DNA from: Phycisphaeraceae bacterium
Lineage (GTDB): Bacteria; Planctomycetota; Phycisphaerae; Phycisphaerales; Phycisphaeraceae
Length of the DNA stretch: 64,000 nucleotides
Assembly (NCBI GenBank): GCA_040222855.1
Contig: JAVKCD010000003.1
Location: forward strand, 620,001 to 684,000
Direction of reading: 5' to 3'
Below are positions 47,124 to 55,660 of this stretch, one piece after another. How positions within the stretch are numbered: the stretch's first letter is position 1; every line of letters begins with the position of its first letter. Under the pieces are notes generated by a model. The model worked only from the letters and a program-made list of their open reading frames with translations, did not search any database and had not been told where the DNA came from. The translations under genes were made by a program, and so were the position numbers.

Positions 47124-47915
47124 TCAGGCCTTGTTCCGGCGGGCCAGGAGGCCGGCCAGACCGAGAAGTCCGGCACCCGCGGCGGCGGGGGTGGGGACAA
47201 CCGGGGGCGAGGGCGGGACGTTCCGCACGGTCACCTGGTCCTGGATGCGAGCCGTGAGGGACTCGAAGGGTGAACCGAAGGCGATCAGTTCGACCGAGTT
47301 CTCGGTGGACATGGTCATGTCCAGGAGGTTCTGAGCGGTCGTAGCAATGTTGTTGGTGTTGCCGTAGGTGCTGTAGAAGGCACCTCGGTTGCCGCTGGAC
47401 TGCATGATGTTGAGCATCTGCAGGCCCTGGACGACATTCTCATTGACGACTTCCCACACGGCGAGCTGGAAGGCCTTGATGTAGGTGAGGTCGAACGATC
47501 CGTTGACCTTCCAGTCGTCGAGGTCGGTGCCCAAGAAGCCGACAGCGAAGAGCTTGGACAGATTGTCCGCACGCACGACACCCATCGGGTTGGGGTTCGG
47601 CCCGCCGACGTTGTTATTCGGTGCCTGAGCGGCATCGAGCACGTGGTAGGTGTTGTGGCCGCCGCTGAGGCTCTCAAACGCCTCAATGCAGAAGGTGATG
47701 AAGCCCTGGGCGTTCCCGATCGAGGTCAGATGGACCTCGGGTGTGTCGCCAGCGACCTGCGTCCACTTGATGATGCCAGCGCTACGGGTTCCGAAGTTGG
47801 TGTTGATGCCACCGCCGTGGTAGCCCTCGTAGTTCAGCGTGACAACGCTGCTGGCCTGAGCCGTTCCAGCCATGGTTCCGGCCACAAGCGCGGTGGCCAA
47901 CATCAAACGATTCAT
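47124..47915 (-). CDS. PEP-CTERM-type exported protein, copy 2
   Basis: A 263-residue protein with a signal peptide (LMLATALVAGTMAGTAQA) and a C-terminal tail PTPAAAGAGLLGLAGLLARRNK. Domain motifs repeat those of the 46131 protein in the same order: TFCIEAFES, PNPNPMGVVRA, FQLAVWEVVNEN, then a Ser/Thr/Asn-rich segment. The two genes are tandem paralogues on the same strand separated by about 210 bp with a terminator, so they probably have separate promoters. The start at 47915 has GGGGAG upstream; longer in-frame readings toward 48053 would bury the signal peptide. Confidence 0.85.
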   Translation of the reverse strand: MNRLMLATALVAGTMAGTAQASSVVTLNYEGYHGGGINTNFGTRSAGIIKWTQVAGDTPEVHLTSIGNAQGFITFCIEAFESLSGGHNTYHVLDAAQAPNNNVGGPNPNPMGVVRADNLSKLFAVGFLGTDLDDWKVNGSFDLTYIKAFQLAVWEVVNENVVQGLQMLNIMQSSGNRGAFYSTYGNTNNIATTAQNLLDMTMSTENSVELIAFGSPFESLTARIQDQVTVRNVPPSPPVVPTPAAAGAGLLGLAGLLARRNKA

Positions 47916-48096
47916 AATCTCCCCAATCACGTAGAGGTTAAAAAGAACCGGCGGTTGCCGGACAAGAGAACCATGCCATTCAACAGCTGGCTCTCCAAAC
48001 GCCTGGACTGAAAGTTCCGAGAATCTGTCGGCGCATGGCATCACGGTCGGCAAGCGTGCCGCGTCTAACCCAACCGATACAAGCCTTACAAGTTGT

Positions 48097-49332
48097 CTAT
48101 TTGCGAGAGCGTTGCCGCTGGCCCGCGACCATCATGGGCAGGCCGTACAGATCGATGAAGCCTCGGGCTGCGGTGATGTCGTAGCCCGCCATCGCGAAGC
48201 TCGCGAGCTTCTCGTCGTAGAGGGTGTTGGGGCTGTTGGCCTCGACGGCGAGGGCCTGACCTTTATAGAGACGAACCTTGACGTCGCCGGTCATCACCTC
48301 GTTGGCACGATCAAAGAACGCCTGGAGGGCATCGCGCAGCGGGTGGAACCACTGGCCGTTGTAGACCAGCTCGGCGTAGCGCGACGCGAGCCTGAGCTTC
48401 TCGTGGTAGAGGTCTCGTTCGAGACAGAGCTGTTCGAGTGCCTTGTGTGCTTCGTAGAGAATCGTTCCGCCGGGGGTCTCGTAGACACCGCGCGACTTCA
48501 TCCCGACGAGCCGATTCTCGACCAGCAGCGTGGTGCCCACAGCGTGCTTGCCGCCCAAGGCGTTGAGTTTTTCGATCACCTCGTGGCCGGCGAGCTTCTT
48601 GCCGTTGATCGAAACCGGGTTGCCCTTCTTAAAGCCGATCGTCACAACCGCACCCTTGGCCGGTGCCTTCTCAGGCGGCACGGACATGACCAGACAGTCG
48701 TTCCACTTCGGTTCGCTGCCGGGGCTTTCGATCTCGGCACCCTCGTGAGAGATGTGCCAGAGGTTACGGTCGCGCGAGTAGATCTTCTTCTTGCTCTGAT
48801 CGATGGGGATCTTGTGCTTCTTGGCGTAGTCGATCGCAGTCTCGCGGTCGGTCAGACCCGAGTCTAGGAAGGCGGGGTCTTTCCATGGCGAGATGATCTT
48901 GAGCTTGGGGTTGAGGGCCTTGTAGGTCAGCTCGAACCGGACCTGGTCGTTGCCCTTGCCGGTGGCTCCGTGGCCCACGGCGTCCGCTTTGGTCTGCTTG
49001 GCGACCATCACCTGGTGCTTGGCAATCAGCGGACGCGCGATGCTGGTGCCCAGCAGGTAATCGCTCTCGTAGATCGCGTGGGCCCGGATCATCGGGAAGC
49101 AGTATTCCTCGGCGAACTCCTTACGGAGGTCCTTGACGACGACCTCGTCGGCGCCCGAGGCGTAGGCTTTTTTCTCGATACCTTTGAGCTCGTCGCCCTG
49201 ACCCAACTCAGCGGCGAAGGCAACGAGTTTGACGCCCGGGTAGCGGCCCTTGAGCCATGGGAGGATAACGGAGGTATCCAGCCCGCCTGAGTAGGCGAGC
49301 ACGATCTTTTTCGGGTCTGAGCTGGCGGGCAT
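48097..49332 (-). CDS. argG: Argininosuccinate synthase
   Basis: A 411-residue protein with the N-type ATP pyrophosphatase P-loop KIVLAYSGGLDTSVIL (SGGLDTS at 15-21), then GHGATGKGNDQVRFE, DRNLWHISHEG and VPPEKAPAKG, and the C-terminal tetramerisation region (RASRYAELVYNGQWFHPLRDALQAF, VKVRLYKGQALAVEANSPNTLYDEKLASF). It joins citrulline and aspartate in the penultimate arginine step and depends on carbamoyl phosphate from CarAB (carB is at 11417). GGAG lies 6 nt before the ATG at 49332. A hairpin separates it from the sigma-factor gene upstream. Confidence 0.97.
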   Translation of the reverse strand: MPASSDPKKIVLAYSGGLDTSVILPWLKGRYPGVKLVAFAAELGQGDELKGIEKKAYASGADEVVVKDLRKEFAEEYCFPMIRAHAIYESDYLLGTSIARPLIAKHQVMVAKQTKADAVGHGATGKGNDQVRFELTYKALNPKLKIISPWKDPAFLDSGLTDRETAIDYAKKHKIPIDQSKKKIYSRDRNLWHISHEGAEIESPGSEPKWNDCLVMSVPPEKAPAKGAVVTIGFKKGNPVSINGKKLAGHEVIEKLNALGGKHAVGTTLLVENRLVGMKSRGVYETPGGTILYEAHKALEQLCLERDLYHEKLRLASRYAELVYNGQWFHPLRDALQAFFDRANEVMTGDVKVRLYKGQALAVEANSPNTLYDEKLASFAMAGYDITAARGFIDLYGLPMMVAGQRQRSRK

Positions 49333-49365
49333 CACAATCTCCAGGTGGGGACCATGCATCATAAG

Positions 49366-49394
49366 AAAACGCCCGCAGCATGTGTGCCGCGGGC
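49366..49394 (-). terminator. Terminator after the sigma-factor gene
   Basis: An inverted repeat (49371-49376 with 49389-49394, extendable inward across a short mismatch) is followed in minus-strand reading by GTTTTCTT. It lies 37 bp past the stop of the sigma-factor gene and just upstream of argG, so it should end the sigma-factor transcript. Confidence 0.65.
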
Positions 49395-49430
49395 ATTCGA
49401 GAAGAGGGGGGTCAAAGGTAAGTGGCCCGA

Positions 49431-50477
49431 TTAAGCGGTCTGCTCGGCGAGTTCCAAGTCCTCGGCGAGGTCTTCGAGGTTGGCGTGGCTATCCAGGAAC
49501 GTCTCTTCGAGTCCCTTGCGGAGTTTGCGTAACGCGCGGTTCTGGATCTGGCGGACGCGCTCCTTGGTGAGACCGATCCGTTTACCCACTTCGAGGAGCG
49601 TGGAGGGCTGCTCGGCGGTTGCCTCATCAAAACCAAAACGCTGGCGGATGACCTCGATCTCCAACTCGCTGAGCCCGGCGACGTTGTGCTCGAGGAGTCG
49701 CACGGCGTGCTCGGCACAGCCAAGCTCCTGCTCCTGGGCTTTGCGCTCGGCGTGGTCCGATCGCTCGAAATCCGGATTGGCCTCGACGGGAAACAACTTG
49801 CGGTAGCGCGTGGTTTTCTCGCCCAGGCGGCTGAAGGATTTGAGGATCGAGCGACAGGCATAGGTCGAGAACTTGAAGCCGCGGCCAGCGTCAAATTTCT
49901 CGATCGACCGTACCAAAGCCATGTTGCCCTCGGCGATCATCTCCGAGAAGTCGAGTCGACTGCGCTCGAACTTACGAGCCATTGCCAGGACGAGTGCGAC
50001 GTTGTACTCCGCGATGGTCTCGCGGAGATGTTGTGCCCTGCGGTCCCAGTCGAGGAGTGCCGTTGCCTGGCGGATGCCGACACGACGGGTCTGGATCGAC
50101 TCGCGGACCTCTTCGGCTTGGTACCGGCAATAGTTGTAAGCCGTGAAGATCACCCGTTCCTCGGCCGCGGTGAGAAGCTGAGGTTGTTGGGGCTTCGCGA
50201 GCTGAAGCACCGGCGTGTTCTGTTCGAGATGGTAGTACCAATCGACCGAAGCACGGGGGATTGACTCGGCCTCTGACAGCAGCTCGGCGATACCCAAATC
50301 GTCATTGAAGAGGTCGCTACCCATGTAAGCAATGGAGTCGGCGAGAAGTTCGATCAAACGCTTGTGATCAGCCGCGGGCAGCACAGCGGGGAGAGACCAA
50401 CCTTCGAGGGTGAGGGTCGCTGAGGGACCCGTGGCCTGATTTCCGGTGTTCGATTTTTTCTGAACTTGTCCGACCAT
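49431..50477 (-). CDS. Atypical sigma-70-family factor
   Basis: A 348-residue factor. A poorly conserved N-terminus precedes a region 1.2-like segment (VLQLAKPQQPQLLTAAEERVIF). Region 2 is at about 155-225: NVALVLAMARKFERSRLDFSEMIAEGNMALVRSIEKFDAGRGFKFSTYACRSILKSFSR. Where primary factors have the aromatic W-W pair after STYA, it reads STYACRSI. No region 3 is apparent: about 40 residues with little similarity lead directly to region 4 (about 265-325: LSELEIEVIRQRFGFDE, LEVGKRIGLTKERVRQIQNRALRKLR). It is a group 2/3 factor with unusual promoter-melting residues. The SD GAGGTGA precedes the start. It is divergent from the MerR-type gene. Confidence 0.85.
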   Translation of the reverse strand: MVGQVQKKSNTGNQATGPSATLTLEGWSLPAVLPAADHKRLIELLADSIAYMGSDLFNDDLGIAELLSEAESIPRASVDWYYHLEQNTPVLQLAKPQQPQLLTAAEERVIFTAYNYCRYQAEEVRESIQTRRVGIRQATALLDWDRRAQHLRETIAEYNVALVLAMARKFERSRLDFSEMIAEGNMALVRSIEKFDAGRGFKFSTYACRSILKSFSRLGEKTTRYRKLFPVEANPDFERSDHAERKAQEQELGCAEHAVRLLEHNVAGLSELEIEVIRQRFGFDEATAEQPSTLLEVGKRIGLTKERVRQIQNRALRKLRKGLEETFLDSHANLEDLAEDLELAEQTA

Positions 50478-50694
50478 GATGTCACCTCATTCTGGGGTCT
50501 GGGAAACGGGAGGGGATAGTCACGCTCAAATATATCTAAAGCGTTCATATCGTTCACGATCACCCTAGCGTATACCAGTAGTCACGTCCAGTGCTGGATC
50601 GCTCATATGGGAAAAATTTGAGAAAGTAGGCAAAAAACTTCCCCATTAGCCGGTTGTGGCTTATAGTCAAAGCGTCCAAAACATTCGGAATGCA

Positions 50695-51615
50695 ATGCCA
50701 AAGCACTACTTAACAACCAAAGAGATGGCCCGGGCCATCGATGTCAGCCCCTCGACGCTCAAAAGATGGGTGGATCTCGGCAACATACGGGCTCCCCGGA
50801 CCGCTGGCGGGCACCGGCGAATCCCCATAGAAGAGGCAATCCGGTTCATCCGGACCAGCGGACTCCCGATCCGTGACCCGAACGCGGCTGGTCTGCCCGA
50901 ACTCGTCGAGGCGATGAAAAATGGCCCGGCGAGTGTGGCCTCATCCCCATCGGATCAAGGCAACCTGTGCTCTGTGCATCCTGTCGACGAGGCTTTGAAG
51001 AGTGAGGACATCGTAAAGTTTCGGGGGGTCCTGCTGAACTTCTACTTGAAGCACGCGTCGGTGGCTGGCCTCTGTGACGGCCCGCTGGGTCCGTACTACA
51101 GCGCTAAGCCTGCGTCAAAATCACCCACGCCGGGTGAGGTGGCGGTCCGTCATCGGGGGGTTGATCTGTGCGTGCAAGGGCTGAACCACATCAGGCGGCT
51201 CCAGCCCAAGCCCGCAGATGATGCGCCCCGAGCCCTGGGCGGGGCGGCCCCGGGTGACCCCAACACGATCGGTTCGCTGATGGCCGCGACGCTGCTCGCA
51301 GACTTGGGGTGGCAGGACACCAACTTCGGCGCGTCGCTGCCGATCGATGCTCTGTTGGAAGCCGCACAAGAACAACCACCGAGGCTGATCTGGGTGACGG
51401 TGTCAGTGCCTGTAAGCGCGAACATGCTGAGTGAATGGTGCATGGCGTTGAGCGCAGCAGCGGCTCAATACAATGCTGACGTCGCGATCATCGGCGACGA
51501 CCTCCCTTCCCTGCCCGAGCAGCAGCCAGAGCGTCTCCATCTGGTCAGTAGCATGGCTGGTCTCGAACAGCTTGCCTCCGGTTGGTATCGCCAAGACACA
51601 CTAGCCATCACCTGA
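50695..51615 (+). CDS. MerR-type HTH protein with B12-binding-like domain
   Basis: A 306-residue protein. Residues 5-52 form a MerR/excisionase winged HTH (YLTTKEMARAIDVSPSTLKRWVDLGNIRAPRTAGGHRRIPIEEAIRFIR). Residues about 95-300 resemble a cobalamin-binding module: a helical bundle, then a Rossmann-like part with IGSLMAATLLADLGWQDTNFGASLPIDALLEAA and PRLIWVTVSVP. The D-x-H-x-x-G motif that supplies the B12 axial His reads DPNTIG (188-193), so His is replaced by Asn190. A CarH/LitR-like light or B12 sensor that cannot coordinate B12 by His is therefore possible. The start at 50695 follows a candidate -10 box (TATAGT, 50662-50667). Confidence 0.8.
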   Translation: MPKHYLTTKEMARAIDVSPSTLKRWVDLGNIRAPRTAGGHRRIPIEEAIRFIRTSGLPIRDPNAAGLPELVEAMKNGPASVASSPSDQGNLCSVHPVDEALKSEDIVKFRGVLLNFYLKHASVAGLCDGPLGPYYSAKPASKSPTPGEVAVRHRGVDLCVQGLNHIRRLQPKPADDAPRALGGAAPGDPNTIGSLMAATLLADLGWQDTNFGASLPIDALLEAAQEQPPRLIWVTVSVPVSANMLSEWCMALSAAAAQYNADVAIIGDDLPSLPEQQPERLHLVSSMAGLEQLASGWYRQDTLAIT

Positions 51616-51699
51616 CATCCTTCAAGCCGGCTCCGTGGCCTGCTCAACCCGCGTGGTGTACCGTGGTTGGATCACCGACGCGATCTCACGGAGTCAAAC

Positions 51700-52797
51700 A
51701 TGGTCAAGACCACCTCAGGCAAGAAGTCCCCCGCCGTCCCCGCCCTTCTGGAGCAACTCACCACGACCGCAGGGGTTCCGGGTCGCGAACATCGAGTCCG
51801 GCAACTCATCGAAAAGCAAGTCAAACCCTTGGTGGATGAACTCCGCACCGACCGGCTGGGGTCGCTGATTGCCACGCGCTATCCCAGAACCAAGTCGGGC
51901 GCGAAGAAGAATGCCAAGCCGTCATTGCGCATCATGATCGCAGCCCACATGGACCAGATCGGGTTCGTGGTGAAGCACATCGACAGCAACGGCTTTCTCC
52001 GGTTGGTCTCGGTCGGCGGGTTCGATACCCGCAATCTTTTCGCGCGTCTCGTGAAGGTCTGCCCGGATGTTCGAGACCCGAAGAAGGACCTCCCTGGCGT
52101 CCTCAATCCGGGTGGGAAGCCCGTGCACATCGCCTCGGCGGAGGACCGCAAGAAGGTGCCCGAGATCGACGAGCTCACCGTTGACCTCGGGCTCCCCGCT
52201 GAGAAGGTCAAGAAACTGGTGAAGATCGGCGACATGGTCGTGCTCGATGCGCCGGTCCGCTCCGTTGGGCAGTCGATCGTCTCGCAGTGCATGGACAACC
52301 GAGTGGCCTGCTACATCGCTATCGAGGCGCTGCGCCGTCTCAAGGCACACAACGCGGAGATCAACATCGTCTTCACGGTGCAGGAGGAGGTCGGTCTGCG
52401 TGGTGCCGGGCCTGCCGCGTTTGGGATCAAGCCCGATGTCGGGATCGCGCTCGACACGACGCTCTGCTGCGACACGCCCGGCGTCCCCGACACTGAGCGC
52501 GTCACCGAGCAGGGCCAGGGCGTCGGGCTCAACGTCATGGACGGGGCCGCCATCACCGACCTGGACCTCTACGAGCAGATCGAGGCGATCGCCACACGGA
52601 AAAAAATCAAGGCCCAGCGCACGCTACTGCACCGAGGCGGGACCGACGCGGGCACCATGCAGCGTGCCGGCGAGGGCATCCCGGTGATGACACTCCTGAC
52701 ACCAACGCGGTACATCCACACCGTCACCGAGATGGTCCATCGTGACGATCTGCAGTCCGCGATCGACCTGCTGACGGCGTATCTCGAATCAGCTTGA
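51700..52797 (+). CDS. M42-family metallopeptidase
   Basis: A 365-residue aminopeptidase-like protein. Metal and catalytic motifs: MIAAHMDQIGFVVKHID (His and Asp ligands), MDNRVACYIAIEALRRL, FTVQEEVGLRGAGPAAFG (catalytic Glu-Glu), ALDTTLCCDTPGVPD (Asp ligand) and HRGGTDAGTMQRAGEGIPVMTLLTPTRYIHT (final His). Family members are cytoplasmic dodecameric aminopeptidases, often misannotated as endoglucanases. GGAG lies 8 nt upstream of the ATG. The amylase-like gene follows at 15 bp on the same strand. No signal peptide is present, which fits a cytoplasmic enzyme. Confidence 0.9.
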   Translation: MVKTTSGKKSPAVPALLEQLTTTAGVPGREHRVRQLIEKQVKPLVDELRTDRLGSLIATRYPRTKSGAKKNAKPSLRIMIAAHMDQIGFVVKHIDSNGFLRLVSVGGFDTRNLFARLVKVCPDVRDPKKDLPGVLNPGGKPVHIASAEDRKKVPEIDELTVDLGLPAEKVKKLVKIGDMVVLDAPVRSVGQSIVSQCMDNRVACYIAIEALRRLKAHNAEINIVFTVQEEVGLRGAGPAAFGIKPDVGIALDTTLCCDTPGVPDTERVTEQGQGVGLNVMDGAAITDLDLYEQIEAIATRKKIKAQRTLLHRGGTDAGTMQRAGEGIPVMTLLTPTRYIHTVTEMVHRDDLQSAIDLLTAYLESA

Positions 52798-52812
52798 TAA
52801 AGAGGGTTCTTG

Positions 52813-54129
52813 ATGAAACGAGCCAGGGCTTACGTCGTGCTGATGGGGTTGCTCTGGTGGTCGCTGACCACGACAGCACTCGCCCTGCCCCCTGTCGAAG
52901 ATGTCGTGGTGTACGAGGTGAACCCGCGTGCCTTCAGCGATTCAGGGGACCTGACTGGCGTGACCGAGGGCCTTGATCGCATCGCCGGGCTCGGCGCTAA
53001 CGTCATCTGGCTGATGCCGATTCACCCGATCGGCCAGGTGCGGAGCGTGGGCGGCCTCGGATCCCCCTACTCGGTCCGAGATTATCTCGATGTAAACCCG
53101 GAGTTGGGCGACCTCGATGACCTGCGTGCATTGGTCGCTGCGGCGCACGACCGCGATATCGCTGTCATCCTCGACTGGGTCGCCAACCACACCGCGTGGG
53201 ACCACGCCTGGGTCGCGGAGCAACCGGATTGGTACACAAAGGATGAGGCTGGCGACATCACGCATCCGCCCGGCACGAACTGGCTGGATGTCGCGGACCT
53301 GAACTACGACAACCCGGCGCTCCGGCGGGCCATGATCGACGCGATGATTTACTGGGTCCGCGACGTGGGCGTCGATGGCTTCCGATGCGATTTCTCCGAT
53401 GGGGTGCCGATTGACTTCTGGCAAGAGGCCATCACGCGGGCCAGGGCTTCGGTCGATCGCCCGCTGCTGATGCTCGCTGAGGGCACGCGCCCGGAGAACC
53501 TCACGCAGGCCGGTTTCGACCTGAACTACGACTGGTCCTTCTACGATGCGCTCAAGAAGGTCTTTGTTGAGAATCAGCCGCCGTCGCTGATCCTTCGCAC
53601 CCACGCGGAGCGTTATCGCGGACTGCCCGCGGGCAGGCACTGGCTGCGATGGACCTCGAACCACGACCAGCACGCGTGGGATGCTTCGCCGATCGAGATT
53701 TTCGAGGGTGAAGAAGCTTCGCTGGCAGCCTTCGCGGCGGCGTTGTACGTCGGCGGCGTCCCGCTGATCTACAACGGGCAGGAGATTGGCGTCGCCGAAA
53801 CGATCCCGTTCTTCGAACGAGCCCCGATCGACTGGTCCGCAGACACAGGACTCCGCGAGCGCTACCGCCAACTCATCGAGAGCTACAACGCCCATCCCGT
53901 CCTCCGCAACGGGCGGCTAACGAACCTGAGCAATCAGGATGTCCTGGCCTTTGTCCGCCACGAGGGAGATCAACGCGCCCTGATCCTGATCAACACCCGG
54001 CCCAAGCCATCAGACATCACCCTTCCATGGTCCCGAAGCTGGCTCAACGGATTCAGCGGAGAGCTCACCGAGATACCCCGCCGACTGAGCCTGGATCCCC
54101 ACGAAATCAGATTGCTGATCCAGCCCTGA
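52813..54129 (+). CDS. Exported alpha-amylase family enzyme (GH13)
   Basis: A 438-residue protein with a signal peptide (AYVVLMGLLWWSLTTTALA). GH13 regions are visible: I as VILDWVANHTAWDH, II as VDGFRCDFSDGVP (nucleophile Asp), III as LMLAEGTRP (acid/base Glu) and IV as WTSNHDQHAWD. The (beta/alpha)8 start GVTEGLDRIAGLGANVIWLMPIHP and a C-terminal beta domain (LILINTRPKP) are present. It should hydrolyse alpha-glucans in the periplasm or outside. The ATG at 52813 follows an AGAGGG. It may be co-transcribed with the peptidase gene upstream. A tRNA gene lies 51 bp downstream. Confidence 0.9.
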   Translation: MKRARAYVVLMGLLWWSLTTTALALPPVEDVVVYEVNPRAFSDSGDLTGVTEGLDRIAGLGANVIWLMPIHPIGQVRSVGGLGSPYSVRDYLDVNPELGDLDDLRALVAAAHDRDIAVILDWVANHTAWDHAWVAEQPDWYTKDEAGDITHPPGTNWLDVADLNYDNPALRRAMIDAMIYWVRDVGVDGFRCDFSDGVPIDFWQEAITRARASVDRPLLMLAEGTRPENLTQAGFDLNYDWSFYDALKKVFVENQPPSLILRTHAERYRGLPAGRHWLRWTSNHDQHAWDASPIEIFEGEEASLAAFAAALYVGGVPLIYNGQEIGVAETIPFFERAPIDWSADTGLRERYRQLIESYNAHPVLRNGRLTNLSNQDVLAFVRHEGDQRALILINTRPKPSDITLPWSRSWLNGFSGELTEIPRRLSLDPHEIRLLIQP

Positions 54130-54180
54130 GGGCTCGGAGCCAACTCAGGGTATACTCCGCTGCTCGCGCGGGGGGCAGAT

Positions 54181-54254
54181 CGGGGCGTAGCTCAGCTTGG
54201 TAGAGCGCGGTCTTTGGGTGGCCGAAGTCGTCGGTTCAAATCCGGCCGCCCCGA
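54181..54254 (+). tRNA. tRNA-Pro (anticodon TGG)
   Basis: A complete cloverleaf of 74 nt. The acceptor stem is 7 bp and perfect (CGGGGCG with CGCCCCG). The D arm is GCTC-AGCTTGGTA-GAGC. The anticodon stem CGGTC/GGCCG encloses the loop TTTGGGT, so positions 34-36 read TGG, which decodes proline. A 5-nt variable loop follows, then a T arm with loop TTCAAAT and discriminator A. The CCA end is not encoded. A TATACT box at 54151-54156 may be the -10 of its promoter. Confidence 0.95.
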
Positions 54255-54310
54255 TTGGTTTCCTTTGTGACCTTGATGCATCTATTGAATGAAAACACAG
54301 GGCTTCATTC

Positions 54311-54622
54311 ATGGCACTTGTACCCTGCCCAGACTGCGATAATAAAATCTCAGATGCGGCTCATTCTTGCCCGATCTGCGGTCGCCCGATGCGTTGGTCT
54401 GAGTCGCGCATTTCCTCAGCTGCACCCTCTTGGAATCCTGGCGTTGCTGCTGTTCTTAGCCTTGTGATTCCGGGCGCGGGACAAATCTACAAAGGGCAGA
54501 TAGCAAACGGCTTGCTATGGCTAGTTGTGGTTGTCATTGGATATGCCCTGCTCGTCGTCCCGGGTTTGATTCTTCACGTTTTTTGCATCTGTGGTGCGGC
54601 CTCGGGAAGAACATCAAACTAA
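54311..54622 (+). CDS. Zinc-ribbon membrane protein, TM2-like
   Basis: A 103-residue protein. The N-terminus is a zinc ribbon (CPDCDNKISDAAHSCPICGRP, CxxC twice). The C-terminal half is hydrophobic (GVAAVLSLVIPGAGQIYKGQIANGLLWLVVVVIGYALLVVPGLILHVFCICGA), with a G-x-G-Q-I-Y-x-G-Q motif like TM2-domain proteins. It is anchored in the membrane with the ribbon probably cytoplasmic. The base composition is lower in GC than in the flanking genes, and it lies directly after tRNA-Pro, so it could be acquired. No integrase or repeated tRNA end is visible. Confidence 0.7.
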   Translation: MALVPCPDCDNKISDAAHSCPICGRPMRWSESRISSAAPSWNPGVAAVLSLVIPGAGQIYKGQIANGLLWLVVVVIGYALLVVPGLILHVFCICGAASGRTSN

Positions 54623-54709
54623 GACCCGGCAACTCGGAGCGTCTTCGTTTTGACTAGCTGGTGCTAGGACACATCCACATAGTTGGATCGTCTTGTTAAT
54701 CTGAGAATC

Positions 54710-55660
54710 ATGGAAGGCAGCCCATCCTCCCCCACCCCCGACGCCCCCATCTTCTCAATCGAGCGTATCAGCTCGATCCTCACGAACACGCTCCAGCAGT
54801 TCGTTGATGGCTTTGTCGCGAGCCTCCCACAGGTGTTCGCCGGACTGCTGATCCTGATCCTTACCGGGGTCCTCGCGGCCATCGCTCAGCGGGTCTCGCA
54901 TCGAATGTTGCTGCCAGTCAAGGTCCGTGAGTCGCTCAAGGAACTCGGTGAACGCTTCATCACGTTCGTGGTCTGGTTCATCGGCCTGATGGTCGCGACC
55001 ATGATCGTGTTCCCCGACATCTCGCCGGGTGACGCTCTGGCCGCCCTGGGCATCGGCTCCATCGCGATCGGCCTCGCCTTCAAGGACATTTTCGAGAACT
55101 TTTTCGCCGGCGTGCTCATCCTCTGGCGCTTCCCGTTCGAGAACGGCGACTTCATCGAGTGCGACGGCCACATGGGCAAGGTCGTTTCCGTTACCGTGCG
55201 CAACACGCTCATCCGCACCGTAGAGGGGGTCCTGCTGGTCATCCCCAACGCCACGATCTACAAGAGCGTCGTCCGCATCCTCACCCACAGCACCACCCGC
55301 CGACAGTCCATCACCTGCGGGATCGCCTATGGCGAATCCGTCGCCGAAGGACGCCGTATCATCAAGGAGTCCGTTGAGGGCTGCAAGAGCCTGGCACCGG
55401 GCCGCCCGGTCGAGATCTTCGCGATGGCCTTTGGCGCCTCGAGCATCGACTTCGAAGTCGCGTGGTGGTGTGGCTCAAAGCCCTACGACATCCGTGCCTC
55501 ACGCGATGAGGTCATCCAGGCCGTGAAGGAAGGCCTGGACAACGCCGGGATCGAAATCCCCTTCCCCTACCGCACGCTGGTCTTCAAAGATGGCGGCCCC
55601 GTCCGCATCACCCAGACCGGCAGCAATCAACCTCTAACCGGAGAGAACGACAATGCCTGA
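54710..55660 (+). CDS. MscS-family mechanosensitive channel, short form
   Basis: A 316-residue protein. An N-terminal helical region precedes membrane segments (FAGLLILILTGVLAAIAQ and FITFVVWFIGLMVATMIVF). The MscS pore and beta domains are ALAALGIGSIAIGLAFKDIFENFFAGVLILWRFPFENGDFIECDGHMGKVVSVTVRNTLIRTVEGVLLVIPNATIYKSVV. The pore-lining helix fits the A-x-G-x-G-x-x-I-x-x-x-F-K-D pattern. It releases solutes on osmotic downshock. The ATG at 54710 has GAG at 4 nt, better than an in-frame start at 54683. The following gene overlaps its stop by 8 bp. A second, longer MscS homologue is at 42891. Confidence 0.85.
   Translation: MEGSPSSPTPDAPIFSIERISSILTNTLQQFVDGFVASLPQVFAGLLILILTGVLAAIAQRVSHRMLLPVKVRESLKELGERFITFVVWFIGLMVATMIVFPDISPGDALAALGIGSIAIGLAFKDIFENFFAGVLILWRFPFENGDFIECDGHMGKVVSVTVRNTLIRTVEGVLLVIPNATIYKSVVRILTHSTTRRQSITCGIAYGESVAEGRRIIKESVEGCKSLAPGRPVEIFAMAFGASSIDFEVAWWCGSKPYDIRASRDEVIQAVKEGLDNAGIEIPFPYRTLVFKDGGPVRITQTGSNQPLTGENDNA

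Noticed and set aside
50542-50556. Direct repeat CGTTCA-TAT-CGTTCA upstream of the sigma-factor gene as an activator site
   Set aside because: Two 6-bp copies are too short to support without further copies or a nearby promoter that can be read clearly.
54181-54622. Genomic island integrated at tRNA-Pro
   Set aside because: No integrase, no duplicated tRNA 3' end and only one small gene are visible.
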